From positions 119,725 through 183,724 of the forward strand of contig CAKSKB010000002.1 in the NCBI GenBank assembly GCA_934464705.1: a stretch of DNA of 64,000 nucleotides. Direction: 5' to 3'. The notes under the pieces are model-generated. The model worked only from the letters and a program-made list of their open reading frames with translations, had not been told where the DNA came from and ran no database searches. Every line of letters starts with the position of its first letter. Positions within the stretch are counted from its first letter, which is position 1. The stretch is from an uncultured Clostridia bacterium (GTDB lineage: Bacteria > Bacillota > Clostridia > HGM11514). Of this stretch, positions 33,897 to 43,094 are shown in pieces. The translations under genes were made by a program, and so were the position numbers.

Positions 33897-34375
33897 AAGG
33901 TTATAACGCTCCTTTCATCGGGCTGCTCTTCTGCGAAAATCGTGCCGTCCATCTTGTACTTTTTGAGCACAAAATGTGTGGCGGTGCTGATTACATCGTC
34001 CATCGGGGCAAGGCGGTTCGCAACAAACAGGGCAACATCCTTCATGGTTTTGCCCTCAACTATAACCATAATATCGTACGCCCCGGACATAAGGTAGAGC
34101 GATGAAACTTCGGGATAGTTATAAATTTTTTCCGCAATCGCTTCAAATCCGCCGCCTCTCTGAGGGGTGACTTTAAGCTCAATCAGAGCGGAAACTTTTT
34201 CATAATCGGTTTTTTCCCAATTAATAGTTGTTTTATATGAAACGATAATCTTGTTCTTTTCCAGTTCCGCGATGGCGGCGGCGACCTCAGCCTCGGGCTT
34301 ATCAATCATGACCGCAATTTCCCTTGCGGTAAGCTTGCTGTTGTCGTGCAAAAGTTCAAGAATCTTTTTAGTCAT
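33893..34375 (-). CDS. Lrp/AsnC-family regulator
   Basis: 160 residues: winged helix-turn-helix (1-55; LTAREIAVMIDKPEAEVAAA) and RAM/ligand-binding domain (about 65-145; GAYDIMVIVEGKTMKDVALF). Such proteins form octamers that bind amino acids and control amino-acid metabolism. First gene of the operon with the aminotransferase. GGAGGT precedes the ATG and a TATAAT lies about 40 bases upstream on the minus strand. Probably self-regulated. Confidence 0.88.
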   Translation of the reverse strand: MTKKILELLHDNSKLTAREIAVMIDKPEAEVAAAIAELEKNKIIVSYKTTINWEKTDYEKVSALIELKVTPQRGGGFEAIAEKIYNYPEVSSLYLMSGAYDIMVIVEGKTMKDVALFVANRLAPMDDVISTATHFVLKKYKMDGTIFAEEQPDERSVITL

Positions 34376-34487
34376 TGAGAATTACCTCCGAAAAATAATA
34401 TATCATTCTAATTATACACTATTTTCTGAAAAATTTCCATAGTAAAATCAAAATTTTTTGAAAAATTTATGCGAGGACGGGATTTTA

Positions 34488-34763
34488 ATGAAAAAAAGAG
34501 CCTATTTTTACGAAAAAACAAACGCTGCGGCTGCAAAACGCTCACTTGAGAAAGCCGGAATTTCGGATTTCAAAATCGCAGAAGCCGAAAATGTCAGTGT
34601 TCCCGATGTCGGAATTGCCCCGAGAGATGGCAAATCGGTTAGAATTTCAGGTCCGGGTCTTTATAAAAATTTTGTCACGGCATGCGGTTCGGTGATATTA
34701 GTCGATAAATATCCGCTGACCGAAAAAATAATTTCAAATCACCGCGGCATTTTTATTGAATAA
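34488..34763 (+). CDS. Small protein of unknown function, tandem paralogue 1
   Basis: 91 residues from ATG 34488 (GAGGACGG upstream; an upstream TTG at 34458 is less likely). It begins MKKRAYFYEKTNAAAAKRSL and ends IISNHRGIFIE. The next gene shares the opening (MKKKAYF...AASRSLKNAGI) and the ending (IIRAHGGEFLNF), so the two are duplicates. The layout, a strand, an Ala-rich helix after it, a Gly/Ser-rich middle and a terminal helix ending in H.G, recalls general-stress 17M-like small domains, but this is only a resemblance. No signal peptide or membrane segment. Divergent from the lrp operon. Confidence 0.7.
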   Translation: MKKRAYFYEKTNAAAAKRSLEKAGISDFKIAEAENVSVPDVGIAPRDGKSVRISGPGLYKNFVTACGSVILVDKYPLTEKIISNHRGIFIE

Positions 34764-34817
34764 ATTTGCCTGCTTTATTTTGCCGTTGTCTGCGGCATAA
34801 TACAGTTGGGTGATAAT

Positions 34818-35171
34818 ATGAAGAAAAAAGCGTATTTTAAAAGCGAAAGACAGGCAAATGCAGCAAGCAGAAGCCTTAAAAATGCAGGAATCAACGGCTT
34901 CAAGCCGGAATACCGCACAGCGCCGGATACACTTAATTATGTGTCCAATCATAATCCGGCCGGGCTTTACCTCGGGAGCGGCACAGTGTATATTCCGGAA
35001 ATCGGTTTTGTTTCCGGGCGGAATATTCAAACGGATATACCGGGCGGTGCGTCTTATGCTTCGTTTCTGAATTTTTCCGCCAGGGATAAGGGAATTATAA
35101 TGGACATCGAGTTTACCCCCGAAACCGAAGGAATTATCCGTGCGCACGGCGGAGAATTTCTGAATTTTTGA
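34818..35171 (+). CDS. Small protein of unknown function, tandem paralogue 2
   Basis: 117 residues from ATG 34818, just after GGTGA. It shares the N- and C-terminal patterns with the preceding gene but has a longer middle (LYLGSGTVYIPEIGFVSGRN). Gap of 54 bp to its paralogue, containing a weak 5-bp hairpin (TGCCG/CGGCA, 34781-34797). No known domain recognised. Convergent with the AraC gene behind it. Confidence 0.7.
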   Translation: MKKKAYFKSERQANAASRSLKNAGINGFKPEYRTAPDTLNYVSNHNPAGLYLGSGTVYIPEIGFVSGRNIQTDIPGGASYASFLNFSARDKGIIMDIEFTPETEGIIRAHGGEFLNF

Positions 35172-35198
35172 AATGTTCGGGCAGGCGGGTTTGCCGCT

Positions 35199-35951
35199 TC
35201 AATCACAACGGTGTGATTTTCTGTAATTGCTCGGTGATATTCCGAATGACTTTTTGAATTCGCGCGAAAACTGTAGCTGATCTGTATATCCGACCGAATC
35301 GGCAATAATCCCGATGGGGTATTCGGTGCCGGAAAGAAGCTTGGCTGCGTAATCCATGCGCTTTTTACGGCGGTATGCACAGGGGGACATGCCTTCACAT
35401 TCGTAAAACACATTGCGCAGATAACAGCGGTTGAGATGCAGAGCTTTTGCAATATCCGAGATGCGGAGGCTGCCGCACAGATTTTCTTCTATCATTTGCT
35501 TTGTGCGCACGGTATATCGTTCGGCTGCGGTCAGTTTTTCTGAATTGTCCGGCGAATGAAGCTTCATTGCAATCTCGACAAATGCGCCGGATTTCAGCGA
35601 TTCGCAGCCGGGCCTGTCGGTTGCGTGCATTAATTCGCACAGGCTTTTCAGTTCGCAGGCAAGATTATGCCGAAACACACCACCGTCATCGGAAGCAATT
35701 AAGTCAAAAAATTTGTCGGTGTCATCTCCTTCCGTCCGTATCCAATAGTATTCCCACGGATCAGAGCGGTCGGGGCGGTATTTTGCCGCCTGCCCTTTGC
35801 GGCAGACGAAACCTTCGCCTGCGCCGAGCCTTCGTCCGTTGAAATATCCGTGGCCGCCGACGACATAATGCACTGCGTCGCAGCTGTAGATTGTTCTTAC
35901 GGCGTCCTTGTCTGCCTGGCATGCCTCGTGACGGATATAAGGTATATACAT
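35199..35951 (-). CDS. AraC-family regulator of the GH2 gene
   Basis: 250 residues: N-terminal cupin-like ligand domain (YVVGGHGYFNGRRLGAGEGF, about 29-48) and C-terminal double helix-turn-helix (LRISDIAKALHLNRCYLRNV; YPIGIIADSVGYTDQLQFSR; FGISPSNYR). It is divergent from the beta-galactosidase gene over a 120-bp region and so most likely its activator. ATG 35951 follows GGAGGAAG. A separate lineage from the AraC at 13072. Confidence 0.9.
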   Translation of the reverse strand: MYIPYIRHEACQADKDAVRTIYSCDAVHYVVGGHGYFNGRRLGAGEGFVCRKGQAAKYRPDRSDPWEYYWIRTEGDDTDKFFDLIASDDGGVFRHNLACELKSLCELMHATDRPGCESLKSGAFVEIAMKLHSPDNSEKLTAAERYTVRTKQMIEENLCGSLRISDIAKALHLNRCYLRNVFYECEGMSPCAYRRKKRMDYAAKLLSGTEYPIGIIADSVGYTDQLQFSREFKKSFGISPSNYRKSHRCD

Positions 35952-36071
35952 ACAACTTCCTCCATAGTATCATTTTACTATATAATTATATCATTTTACA
36001 CTGGAATATTCAAGAGGTTTGTGCTAAAATGTATTCAAAAAGCAATATTTTGAGTTCGGAGGAGCTGTATT

Positions 36072-38465
36072 ATGCGAAACATATATTCTTTTGATAATGA
36101 TTGGAGATACCATGCGGAAGTGCCCGGAGAAAGCGTGCACAATGACGGTTACGGTCCGATGTATGTAAGTGCAAAGACCGAGCGTATAAAATGCGGTCCG
36201 GGGGCTTATAAACATTTCGATGTTGAAAATTCATGGAATTTTGACGATGAGATTCCGAATGAAAAATGGCAGAATGTAACGCTGCCGCATGATTATATCA
36301 TAAGGCAGAAGCCCGACCCCGAAAGAGGTTCGCCGACGGGTTTTGTCAACTGCCATAATGCGTGGTACAGAAAGCATTTCAAACTCAGTCCCGAAATGCG
36401 CGGAAAGCGTATTACACTATTGTTCGGTGCGGCCAGCGGCAACAGCGCAATATATCTTAACGGCTGTCTGATAAAATACAATCACTGCGCTTATACGCCG
36501 ATTGAGGCGGATATTACAGATTATGTCCGCTTTGACTGTGAGAATGTTGTGGCGGTTTATATAGACATGAGCCTGATTGAGGGGTGGTGGTACCGCGGTG
36601 CCGGAATCTACAGACATGCAAAGCTCATAGTTACGGACAAGCTTTGCGTTGATCTTTACGGCGATTATGTAAGGCCTGTATTTGACGGCAGCAAATGGAA
36701 GCTTGATATTACAACGACCGTGCGGAATGATGAATACGATGATGCGGAGGTAAAGCTGATTCATCATATTTTTGATAATGACGGCAATGAGTGCGCATTA
36801 TACGAAACCGCCGGAAATGTCGGTGCGCGAAGTCTTTGCGATATTTCGTTTTCGGGCACTTTCGGTAATCCGAAGCTTTGGGATATTGATTCTCCCGTGC
36901 TTTATACTCTGTTTACCGAAGTTGTGTCGGGCAATGAAATCCGTGATACATATAAAACAAAATTCGGGTTCAGAACCGCACATTTCGGTTCCGACGGCTT
37001 TTGGCTCAATGGCAGGCGCATTAAAATAAAGGGCGTATGCGCGCACCAGGATTTCGGTCTTACCGGGCTTGCGGTGCCGGATAATATTTTTGATTATAAA
37101 ATCAAAATGCTTAAGGAAATGGGTGCGAACGGCTACAGAACAGCGCATTATCCGCATCCCGAAGAGATAATGGATGCTCTCGATAAGTACGGTTTTCTTG
37201 TTATGGCAGAGGTTCGGCACTTTGATTCCAATGAGGAATCAATGCGTCAGACGGAACTTGCGGTTAAGCGTGACAGAAACCGTCCGTCAGTCATATTGTG
37301 GTCTACCGGAAACGAGGAACTGCGCTATCACAATCTTGAACAGGGTATAAATATTCAGCGTGCAATGGCGGCTCATGTGAAAAAGCTTGACCCCTCAAGA
37401 CCTGTGACTACGGCAGTCGGCAGGCCGGAAAACAGCACGGTTATGCCGTTTGTTGATGTTATAGGTATTAATTATTCCCTTGAGCAGCTTGATAAGTTTC
37501 ATGAGAAATTTCCGGATAAGGCTGTTTTGTCTACAGAGAACTGTGCAATTAGGAGTTCGTTCGGCAATTATACGGGTAATCATCCCGAACTCGGACTTGT
37601 CGAAGCGCGGGACTGCGTAAACGAACCGAATCATCCCGGGCGTGAGGAAACCTGGAAATTTATTGCCGAGCGCAGCTGGCTTGCCGGCGGATATCAATGG
37701 AGCGCATTTGAATATCGCGGCGAGGCGGCGTTTCCGAGATTAAATTCGATTTCGGGTGCAATTGATCTGTTTTTAAGACCGAAAGACGCTTTTTATCAGA
37801 ATAAGTCGCATTGGACGGACGAGCCGATGATACATCTGCTTCCGCACTGGGATCACAGAGGGCTTGAGGGTCGTGAAATCAATGTTTGGGCCTATACCAA
37901 TTGCGACGAGGCAGAACTCTATTTAAACGGAAAGCTTATCGGGAAAAAAACGATTGAAAAATACAGTCATGCGGAGTGGAATGTAAAATATGCACCGGGC
38001 GAGCTGAAGGCTGTAGGCTTTATAAACGGTGCGAAAGCCGCGGAAGATGTAATTAACACATCGGGTAAGCCTTATGCGCTGAAGTTGTGCGAGGAAACCA
38101 AGCCTATCCATGCAGGAGGAAATGAAATGGCAATCCTCGCATGCACAATAGTTGATGAAAACGGAATTTATGTGCGTGATGCACGGCCGCTTGTTCGGTT
38201 CGAAGCGGGAAACGGAGCGAAAATAGAAGCTACGGGTTCTGCAAATTTTGATCAGACTCCTCCGTATTTTGCGGAGAGAAGGATGTATGCAGGGAGAATA
38301 ACCGTAGGTGTTACTTCCAAAAACCCCGGGAAGGTTACGGTTTATGCATATGCCGACGGGCTTCTTTCGGCGGCGCTTGATATCGAAATACTTGAAAAAA
38401 ACAGAGAGGATGAGGTTGTTTCATGCTCGGTTGCAGGCGATAAGATTGAGGCCGGGCATGTCTGA
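36072..38465 (+). CDS. Glycoside hydrolase family 2 (beta-galactosidase type), cytoplasmic
   Basis: 797 residues, no signal peptide. GH2 layout: jelly-roll N-domain (WQNVTLPHDYIIRQ; AWYRKHF), Ig-like domain (SLIEGWWYRGAGIYRHAKL), then the TIM barrel with GVCAHQDFG, GANGYRTAHYPHPEE and acid/base ILWSTGNEEL (Glu about 414). The nucleophile is in VLSTENCA (Glu about 489). Two further C-terminal Ig-like domains (INVWAYTNCDEAELYLNG) follow. It probably hydrolyses beta-galactosides or related glycosides inside the cell; glucuronidase or other GH2 activity is possible. ATG 36072 follows GGAGGAG. Its terminator is at 38485. Confidence 0.9.
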   Translation: MRNIYSFDNDWRYHAEVPGESVHNDGYGPMYVSAKTERIKCGPGAYKHFDVENSWNFDDEIPNEKWQNVTLPHDYIIRQKPDPERGSPTGFVNCHNAWYRKHFKLSPEMRGKRITLLFGAASGNSAIYLNGCLIKYNHCAYTPIEADITDYVRFDCENVVAVYIDMSLIEGWWYRGAGIYRHAKLIVTDKLCVDLYGDYVRPVFDGSKWKLDITTTVRNDEYDDAEVKLIHHIFDNDGNECALYETAGNVGARSLCDISFSGTFGNPKLWDIDSPVLYTLFTEVVSGNEIRDTYKTKFGFRTAHFGSDGFWLNGRRIKIKGVCAHQDFGLTGLAVPDNIFDYKIKMLKEMGANGYRTAHYPHPEEIMDALDKYGFLVMAEVRHFDSNEESMRQTELAVKRDRNRPSVILWSTGNEELRYHNLEQGINIQRAMAAHVKKLDPSRPVTTAVGRPENSTVMPFVDVIGINYSLEQLDKFHEKFPDKAVLSTENCAIRSSFGNYTGNHPELGLVEARDCVNEPNHPGREETWKFIAERSWLAGGYQWSAFEYRGEAAFPRLNSISGAIDLFLRPKDAFYQNKSHWTDEPMIHLLPHWDHRGLEGREINVWAYTNCDEAELYLNGKLIGKKTIEKYSHAEWNVKYAPGELKAVGFINGAKAAEDVINTSGKPYALKLCEETKPIHAGGNEMAILACTIVDENGIYVRDARPLVRFEAGNGAKIEATGSANFDQTPPYFAERRMYAGRITVGVTSKNPGKVTVYAYADGLLSAALDIEILEKNREDEVVSCSVAGDKIEAGHV

Positions 38466-38484
38466 TAGGTTTTTAGACAGTCTG

Positions 38485-38517
38485 AAACACACCGCAGCGG
38501 ATTGCTGCGGTGTGTTT
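38485..38517. terminator. Terminator between GH2 and the small acidic gene
   Basis: A perfect 14-bp stem (38485-38498 with 38504-38517) with a 5-base loop between convergent genes; T-rich on the plus side. Confidence 0.9.
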
Positions 38518-38518
38518 C

Positions 38519-38692
38519 TTAAAGGTCGTCTGCGTCCTGAACCGGTTTTTCGTACTTTTCTTCGGGGCAGCCGGTCCAGCTGCCGTCGGGGTCGGAATTG
38601 ACCTCCTTGCCGGTTTCGACATATTCTTTTATTGCTTCCTCCGAAACCGCCATAGACATATTCTTTTTGTCCTTCTTATTATTTATATCCAT
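38519..38692 (-). CDS. Conserved-looking small acidic protein
   Basis: 57 residues from ATG 38692 (GTG 38701 is an alternative), GGTGA just upstream. It reads MDINNKKDKKNMSMAVSEEA, then KEYVETGKEVNSD, a GSWTG motif and the ending PVQDADDL. I have the impression of similar short clostridial proteins with ETG...SD..GS.TG and a DADDL end, but no function is known to me. It sits 11 bases behind spoVB in the same direction, so it is likely co-transcribed with it. Confidence 0.65.
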   Translation of the reverse strand: MDINNKKDKKNMSMAVSEEAIKEYVETGKEVNSDPDGSWTGCPEEKYEKPVQDADDL

Positions 38693-38703
38693 TTTTATCA
38701 CCG

Positions 38704-40233
38704 TTAATTATTCTGCCCCGAAACCGGCGATTTATGCTTTGATACAATAGCGTTTTTCAGCCAGATTCGGTCGTTTTTGGTAAATCCGCCGAGACAGGAA
38801 ACAAAGCATGAGTAGAGCGCAATGCATATAGGAAGCTTTGCAAAAATTCCAAAATTATTCGGAAAAATTCTGAAAATAAGGCAGCATACGGTTACCGAAA
38901 AAAACGGTACAAAAATGTTCTGATACAGCTTTATACTGACGGAAGAAATCTTTATAAGCCTTCCGAGACTCAGCGAAAAATTCAGGATTTCTCCGGCGCA
39001 TATCGTGAAAAGATAGCCGTATATTCCGCATTTCGGCAGTAAAAACATTACCATCAAAAGGCAAAAACACGAATCAATTATGTTTATCTGCATTGATTTT
39101 ACCTGTTCGTTAAGACCTTTGAGCATGTTGTCAACTGTGTTATCAAGGTACATTATCGGTACAATCAGTGCAAAAATTTTAATGTACAGTGCGGCGTTTG
39201 CATCGCTTGATAAAAGCCGGGCAAGTTCCTCCGAAAAGAAATACATAAACCCGGCGCAGAATGCCGCGAAAAGAAGGGTAAGCTGAACCGAGCGGTCGAT
39301 TATGTAATGTATGGGCTTGCTTTCTTTGATAGCGCAGCAGCGCGCGTGCGCTCCGGCAAGTTCCGGAACGGTCAGAGATGAAAACGAAAACAAAAGCGTG
39401 GACGGAAAAAGAACCACCGGCAGGGCTATTCCGTGAATTGTGCCGAATGCCGCAGCGGCGGATTCTTCGGTAAGCCCAAATGTAACAAGTGACAGCGGAA
39501 CGAGAAGGTTTTTGAATGTCATAAGTCCGCAGCGGAGATAACTTGAAAAAGCAATCGGCAGCGCAAGCGGCAGCAGTTTTCCGCAGGGAGCGGGGTGGGA
39601 TTGCCTGTTTTTTCGGCGGTCGGATATATAGATTGCTGCCGAAAAAACCGCTCCGATTATCTCGGAGATAACCGCAGCCGTCATAATCATGATACACGGA
39701 TTTTTCGGTTTTCGCATTAACAAAAATGCGGTAAGAATTAATTTAAGAATCTGCACAGAAACTTTAACAAGCGATTCTTTATAAGCTCTGCGGGCAGCGG
39801 TGAGGTACCCCGATATTGCGCTGAGACATGATATGACGGGCAGCGAAACCGCAAAAATTTTAAGACACGCTGCCGCCTCCGGGTATTTTATGAATCTTGC
39901 GGACAGCGTTTCGGAAATCAGAAAAAGCACCGCGCCCCCTGAAATTCCGAAAAAGAGCGCATATGCAAAGCATTTTCTCATGATTTTCTGCACATCGCCG
40001 CCGTTTGCGGCTGCGCCTTCAGCGCAGAGCCGCATTGCGGCAAAGTTGATTCCAGAAACCGCAAATGTTATTCCGAAGCTGCAAACCGACAGGATGAGCT
40101 GGTATTTTCCCATTATGACCGAGCCGGCGGATTTTGTTATAAGAATATTCAGCCACACTCCGCAAAGCCCCGTTATAAGCGCCGTAAGAGAAATGGCAAA
40201 GCCGTTTATAATTAAAAGTTTTATTTTTTTCAT
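38704..40233 (-). CDS. spoVB: SpoVB-family polysaccharide/lipid flippase (MOP superfamily)
   Basis: 509 residues from ATG 40233. It has about 12-14 hydrophobic segments and the MOP/MATE-like repeat (ITGLCGVWLNILITKSAGSV, GKYQLILSVCSFGITFAVSG; second half STLLFSFSSLTVPELAGAHA). SpoVB-type proteins flip lipid-linked cortex precursors during spore formation; other members export polysaccharide units, so SpoVB rather than MurJ or a generic flippase is a moderate call. The start lies only about 20 bases after the terminator hairpin of the upstream permease gene, and I see no clear promoter in the gap. Confidence 0.75.
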   Translation of the reverse strand: MKKIKLLIINGFAISLTALITGLCGVWLNILITKSAGSVIMGKYQLILSVCSFGITFAVSGINFAAMRLCAEGAAANGGDVQKIMRKCFAYALFFGISGGAVLFLISETLSARFIKYPEAAACLKIFAVSLPVISCLSAISGYLTAARRAYKESLVKVSVQILKLILTAFLLMRKPKNPCIMIMTAAVISEIIGAVFSAAIYISDRRKNRQSHPAPCGKLLPLALPIAFSSYLRCGLMTFKNLLVPLSLVTFGLTEESAAAAFGTIHGIALPVVLFPSTLLFSFSSLTVPELAGAHARCCAIKESKPIHYIIDRSVQLTLLFAAFCAGFMYFFSEELARLLSSDANAALYIKIFALIVPIMYLDNTVDNMLKGLNEQVKSMQINIIDSCFCLLMVMFLLPKCGIYGYLFTICAGEILNFSLSLGRLIKISSVSIKLYQNIFVPFFSVTVCCLIFRIFPNNFGIFAKLPICIALYSCFVSCLGGFTKNDRIWLKNAIVSKHKSPVSGQNN

Positions 40234-40254
40234 AGAATCCGTCCCAAAATAAAA

Positions 40255-40283
40255 AGATAGTGAAGCGATTTGCTTCACTATCT
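40255..40283 (-). terminator. Terminator of the purine permease gene
   Basis: A perfect 12-bp stem (40255-40266 with 40272-40283), 5-base loop, T-run on the minus strand. Confidence 0.88.
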
Positions 40284-40310
40284 ATCTTTATTCGTTTTGG
40301 GTCTGTTTTA

Positions 40311-41732
40311 TCACACAACCAGAAAGAATTTTATAAGAAACAGCACGGAAATTACATATGTAAGGATTGAAACCTCTTTTGCGCGCCCCGTGAAAATCTT
40401 GATAACCGAATATGATATAAGACCAAGCCCTATACCGTGACCGATTGAGCCGGAAATAGGCATGCAGATGAGCATAAGCGCAGCCGGGAGAGCCTGTGTC
40501 ATATCGTCAAGGTCAATCTTTTTAAGTCCGCCGAGCATGAGTATTCCGACATAAATAAGTGCGGAAGATGTTGCCGCAGCCGGTATAATTGCCGCAATCG
40601 GAGCAATAAACATGCAAAGAAGGAACATTATTCCCGTTGTGAGAGCCGTAAGACCGGTTCTTCCGCCGGCTTCCACACCGGAAGCGGATTCAACGAAGGT
40701 TGTTACGGTTGATGTGCCGGTAGCCGCACCTGCAACTGTGCCGACAGCGTCTGCAATAAGCGCCTGCTTCATGTTGGGCATATTGCCGTCCTTATCAACC
40801 ATGCCTGCGCGCGAAGCCGTGCCTACGAGCGTTCCGATTGTGTCGAACATATCAATCATGCAGAAGGTGATTACAAGGGTTATAACTGTGAACCAGCCGA
40901 TTTGCACGAGGTTTGAAAAATCGAATTTAAAGAGCGTTGTTTCAGCCATATCCCCGAATTTGGGAATGAACGATGCGGTTTTGAGCGAAGCAAAAGGATT
41001 GATACCGAGGAACAGCGCCTCGCCTGCCCAGTAAACGGCGGAGGCGAAAAGCATACCTATAAGAACCGAGCCTTTAACCTTTTTATGAGCGAGAATTATG
41101 ATTACAAAAAGCCCTATAAACATTGTGACAACCGCAAGAACCATCATTCCGTAACCGTCGCCCATGCTCTTTTTCGAAAGCGAAGGAGTGAGCGCACCGA
41201 AAAAGTCACGCATTGCATAAAAAGGACCTTCGCCTTTTGAATTATACACGCCCGCATTTGAGCCGACGCCTATATTAATAAGCATAAGGCCGATTGCCGG
41301 AGCAATCCCGAGGCGGATTCCGAGAGGGATTGCATTTACGATTTTCTCACGGATATTAAGAACGGAAAGAATCAGAAACACAATACCTTCAATTAATATA
41401 ATGCAAAGCCCCGCGCGGAAGGATTCGAGATACGAAAGCCCGGTGAGGCTTACGATATTTGTGATAACAACCGCAAAAAAGCTGTTAAGCCCCATTCCCG
41501 GAGCCATCGCAAAAGGCTTGTTTGCCGCAAATGCCATAACGAGCGTTCCGACCGCCGAAGCAATACAGGTTGCAAGGAAAACGGAGTTCCAAAGCGCCGT
41601 TCCGCCGTTCTGACCGAATCCCGTAAGAAGGTTGGGGTTGAGGGCGATGATGTATGCCATTGTCATAAATGTTGTAAGACCGGCGATGATTTCGGTTTTA
41701 ACCGTTGTTTTGTTTTCTTTAAGATTAAACAT
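40311..41732 (-). CDS. NCS2-family purine permease (AzgA/PbuG type)
   Basis: 473 residues, about 13 hydrophobic segments. Motifs of the AzgA-like branch: TTFMTMAYIIALNPNLL, FAMAPGMGLNSFFAVV, IPLGIRLGIAPAIGLML, DMFDTIGTLVGTASRAGM and GTSTVTTFVESASGVEAGGR. It imports adenine, guanine or hypoxanthine with protons. The 68-bp leader has no room for a purine riboswitch. It lies behind the terminator of the ATPase gene and ahead of spoVB. Confidence 0.92.
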   Translation of the reverse strand: MFNLKENKTTVKTEIIAGLTTFMTMAYIIALNPNLLTGFGQNGGTALWNSVFLATCIASAVGTLVMAFAANKPFAMAPGMGLNSFFAVVITNIVSLTGLSYLESFRAGLCIILIEGIVFLILSVLNIREKIVNAIPLGIRLGIAPAIGLMLINIGVGSNAGVYNSKGEGPFYAMRDFFGALTPSLSKKSMGDGYGMMVLAVVTMFIGLFVIIILAHKKVKGSVLIGMLFASAVYWAGEALFLGINPFASLKTASFIPKFGDMAETTLFKFDFSNLVQIGWFTVITLVITFCMIDMFDTIGTLVGTASRAGMVDKDGNMPNMKQALIADAVGTVAGAATGTSTVTTFVESASGVEAGGRTGLTALTTGIMFLLCMFIAPIAAIIPAAATSSALIYVGILMLGGLKKIDLDDMTQALPAALMLICMPISGSIGHGIGLGLISYSVIKIFTGRAKEVSILTYVISVLFLIKFFLVV

Positions 41733-41756
41733 AATTTACCTCATTTCAAACAGCAA

Positions 41757-41780
41757 ACAGCGGCTCAGACGAGCCGCTGT
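41757..41780 (-). terminator. Terminator-like hairpin after the sugar ABC ATPase gene
   Basis: ACAGCGGCTC (41757-41766), AGAC, GAGCCGCTGT (41771-41780). The T-run on the minus strand is short. Confidence 0.65.
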
Positions 41781-41800
41781 CTGTAAACTGAAAATTAAAA

Positions 41801-42910
41801 TTAGTGAATTATTGCAAGCTCTGTTTCCTTATCGAAAAGGTGAGCCTTTGTCATATCGAGTGCAATCTGAATCTGGTCGCCGACTTTAGCGGTTGTTCTG
41901 GGGTCAACCCTTGCAACGCAGCTTGTTTCGCCGATATTCATATAAAGATAGGTTTCAGAACCCATTTTTTCGGTAACCGTAATCTTAGCTTCGCAGACAT
42001 GTTCCGGGAACGCTGTGATGTGAGCCTGGTCATCAAAAATGTTTTCGGGTCTGATACCGAAAATAACATCTTTGCCGTCGTAAGCGTCAAGCTCGGGTGT
42101 AGCTTTGCCGTCGGGGAGTTTAACTTCCGTTCCCGCAAAGTGGAGATAGAAGCTTCCGTCTCTCTTTTCAAGCTTGCAGTCGATAAAGTTCATCTGCGGG
42201 CTGCCCATGAAGCCTGCAACGAAGAGGTTAACCGGCATATCGTAGAGATTCTGAGGTGTGTCAACCTGCTGTATAAAACCGTCCTTCATAACAACGATTC
42301 TTGTACCCATTGTCATAGCCTCTGTCTGGTCATGGGTAACATAGATGAATGTTGTTTCAAGTCTGTGGTGAAGCTTGCTGATTTCGGTTCTCATCTGAAC
42401 ACGCAGCTTAGCGTCAAGGTTTGAAAGCGGTTCGTCCATAAGGAATACCTTAGGTTCACGGACAATCGCACGGCCGAGAGCAACACGCTGTCTCTGACCG
42501 CCCGAAAGAGCCTTCGGCTTTCTGTCAAGAAGGTATCCGATACCGAGGATTTCGGCTGCTTCTTCAACTCTTTTCTTGATTTCGTCCTTAGGAACCTTTC
42601 TGAGCTTAAGACCGAACGCCATGTTATCAAAAACCGTCATGTGCGGATAGAGGGCGTAGTTCTGGAAAACCATCGCAATATCTCTGTCCTTGGGGGCAAC
42701 ATCATTTACAAGAATATCGTCTATGTAAAGCTCGCCCGCGGAGATGTCTTCAAGTCCCGCGATCATTCTGAGGGTTGTGGATTTACCGCAGCCGGAAGGA
42801 CCAACGAAAACTATAAATTCCTTATCTTTAATATCAAGACAGAAATCACTTACGGCAGTAACTCCGCCTTCGTAAGTTTTGTAAATATTTTTAAGTTGTA
42901 AACCTGCCAT
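41801..42910 (-). CDS. MalK/MsmX/UgpC-type sugar ABC transporter ATPase
   Basis: 369 residues: Walker A GPSGCGKSTT, signature LSGGQRQRVALGRA, Walker B VFLMDEPLSNLDAKL, H-loop YVTHDQTEAM, and the C-terminal OB/TOBE regulatory domain (IFGIRPENIFD) of sugar importers. It is monocistronic without its own permeases, as for MsmX/MsmK, which serve several carbohydrate importers. It may therefore power uptake of oligosaccharides from the secreted enzymes in this window; that is inference. GGAGGAAA precedes the ATG. Confidence 0.93.
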   Translation of the reverse strand: MAGLQLKNIYKTYEGGVTAVSDFCLDIKDKEFIVFVGPSGCGKSTTLRMIAGLEDISAGELYIDDILVNDVAPKDRDIAMVFQNYALYPHMTVFDNMAFGLKLRKVPKDEIKKRVEEAAEILGIGYLLDRKPKALSGGQRQRVALGRAIVREPKVFLMDEPLSNLDAKLRVQMRTEISKLHHRLETTFIYVTHDQTEAMTMGTRIVVMKDGFIQQVDTPQNLYDMPVNLFVAGFMGSPQMNFIDCKLEKRDGSFYLHFAGTEVKLPDGKATPELDAYDGKDVIFGIRPENIFDDQAHITAFPEHVCEAKITVTEKMGSETYLYMNIGETSCVARVDPRTTAKVGDQIQIALDMTKAHLFDKETELAIIH

Positions 42911-42946
42911 TTCTTTTCCTCCAAATCTAAATAGGTACTAACCTTT

Positions 42947-42974
42947 ATACTAATACTATATCATAAAAAGTCAA
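42947..42974 (-). promoter_or_regulatory. Possible promoter of the sugar ABC ATPase gene
   Basis: On the minus strand TTGACT (42974-42969), 16 bases, TAGTAT (42952-42947). The -10 is only a moderate match. Confidence 0.4.
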
Positions 42975-43055
42975 TATTGAAAATACCCTTAATTAACAAA
43001 AATATCAACATTTTTTGGCGGTATTTGCATAAAGAATACAAAATTAAAAAATAGT

Positions 43056-43083
43056 GCACAAATTTAAAGCCCGGCGTTTGTGC
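43056..43083 (-). terminator. Terminator of the long operon ending in tex
   Basis: GCACAAA (43056-43062) with TTTGTGC (43077-43083), followed on the minus strand by a T-run complementary to the A-rich 43041-43050. Confidence 0.7.
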
Positions 43084-43094
43084 AAGTTGCCCAG

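Noticed and set aside
41733..41800. Purine riboswitch before the NCS2 permease
   Set aside because: Only 68 bases, mostly taken by the upstream terminator hairpin.
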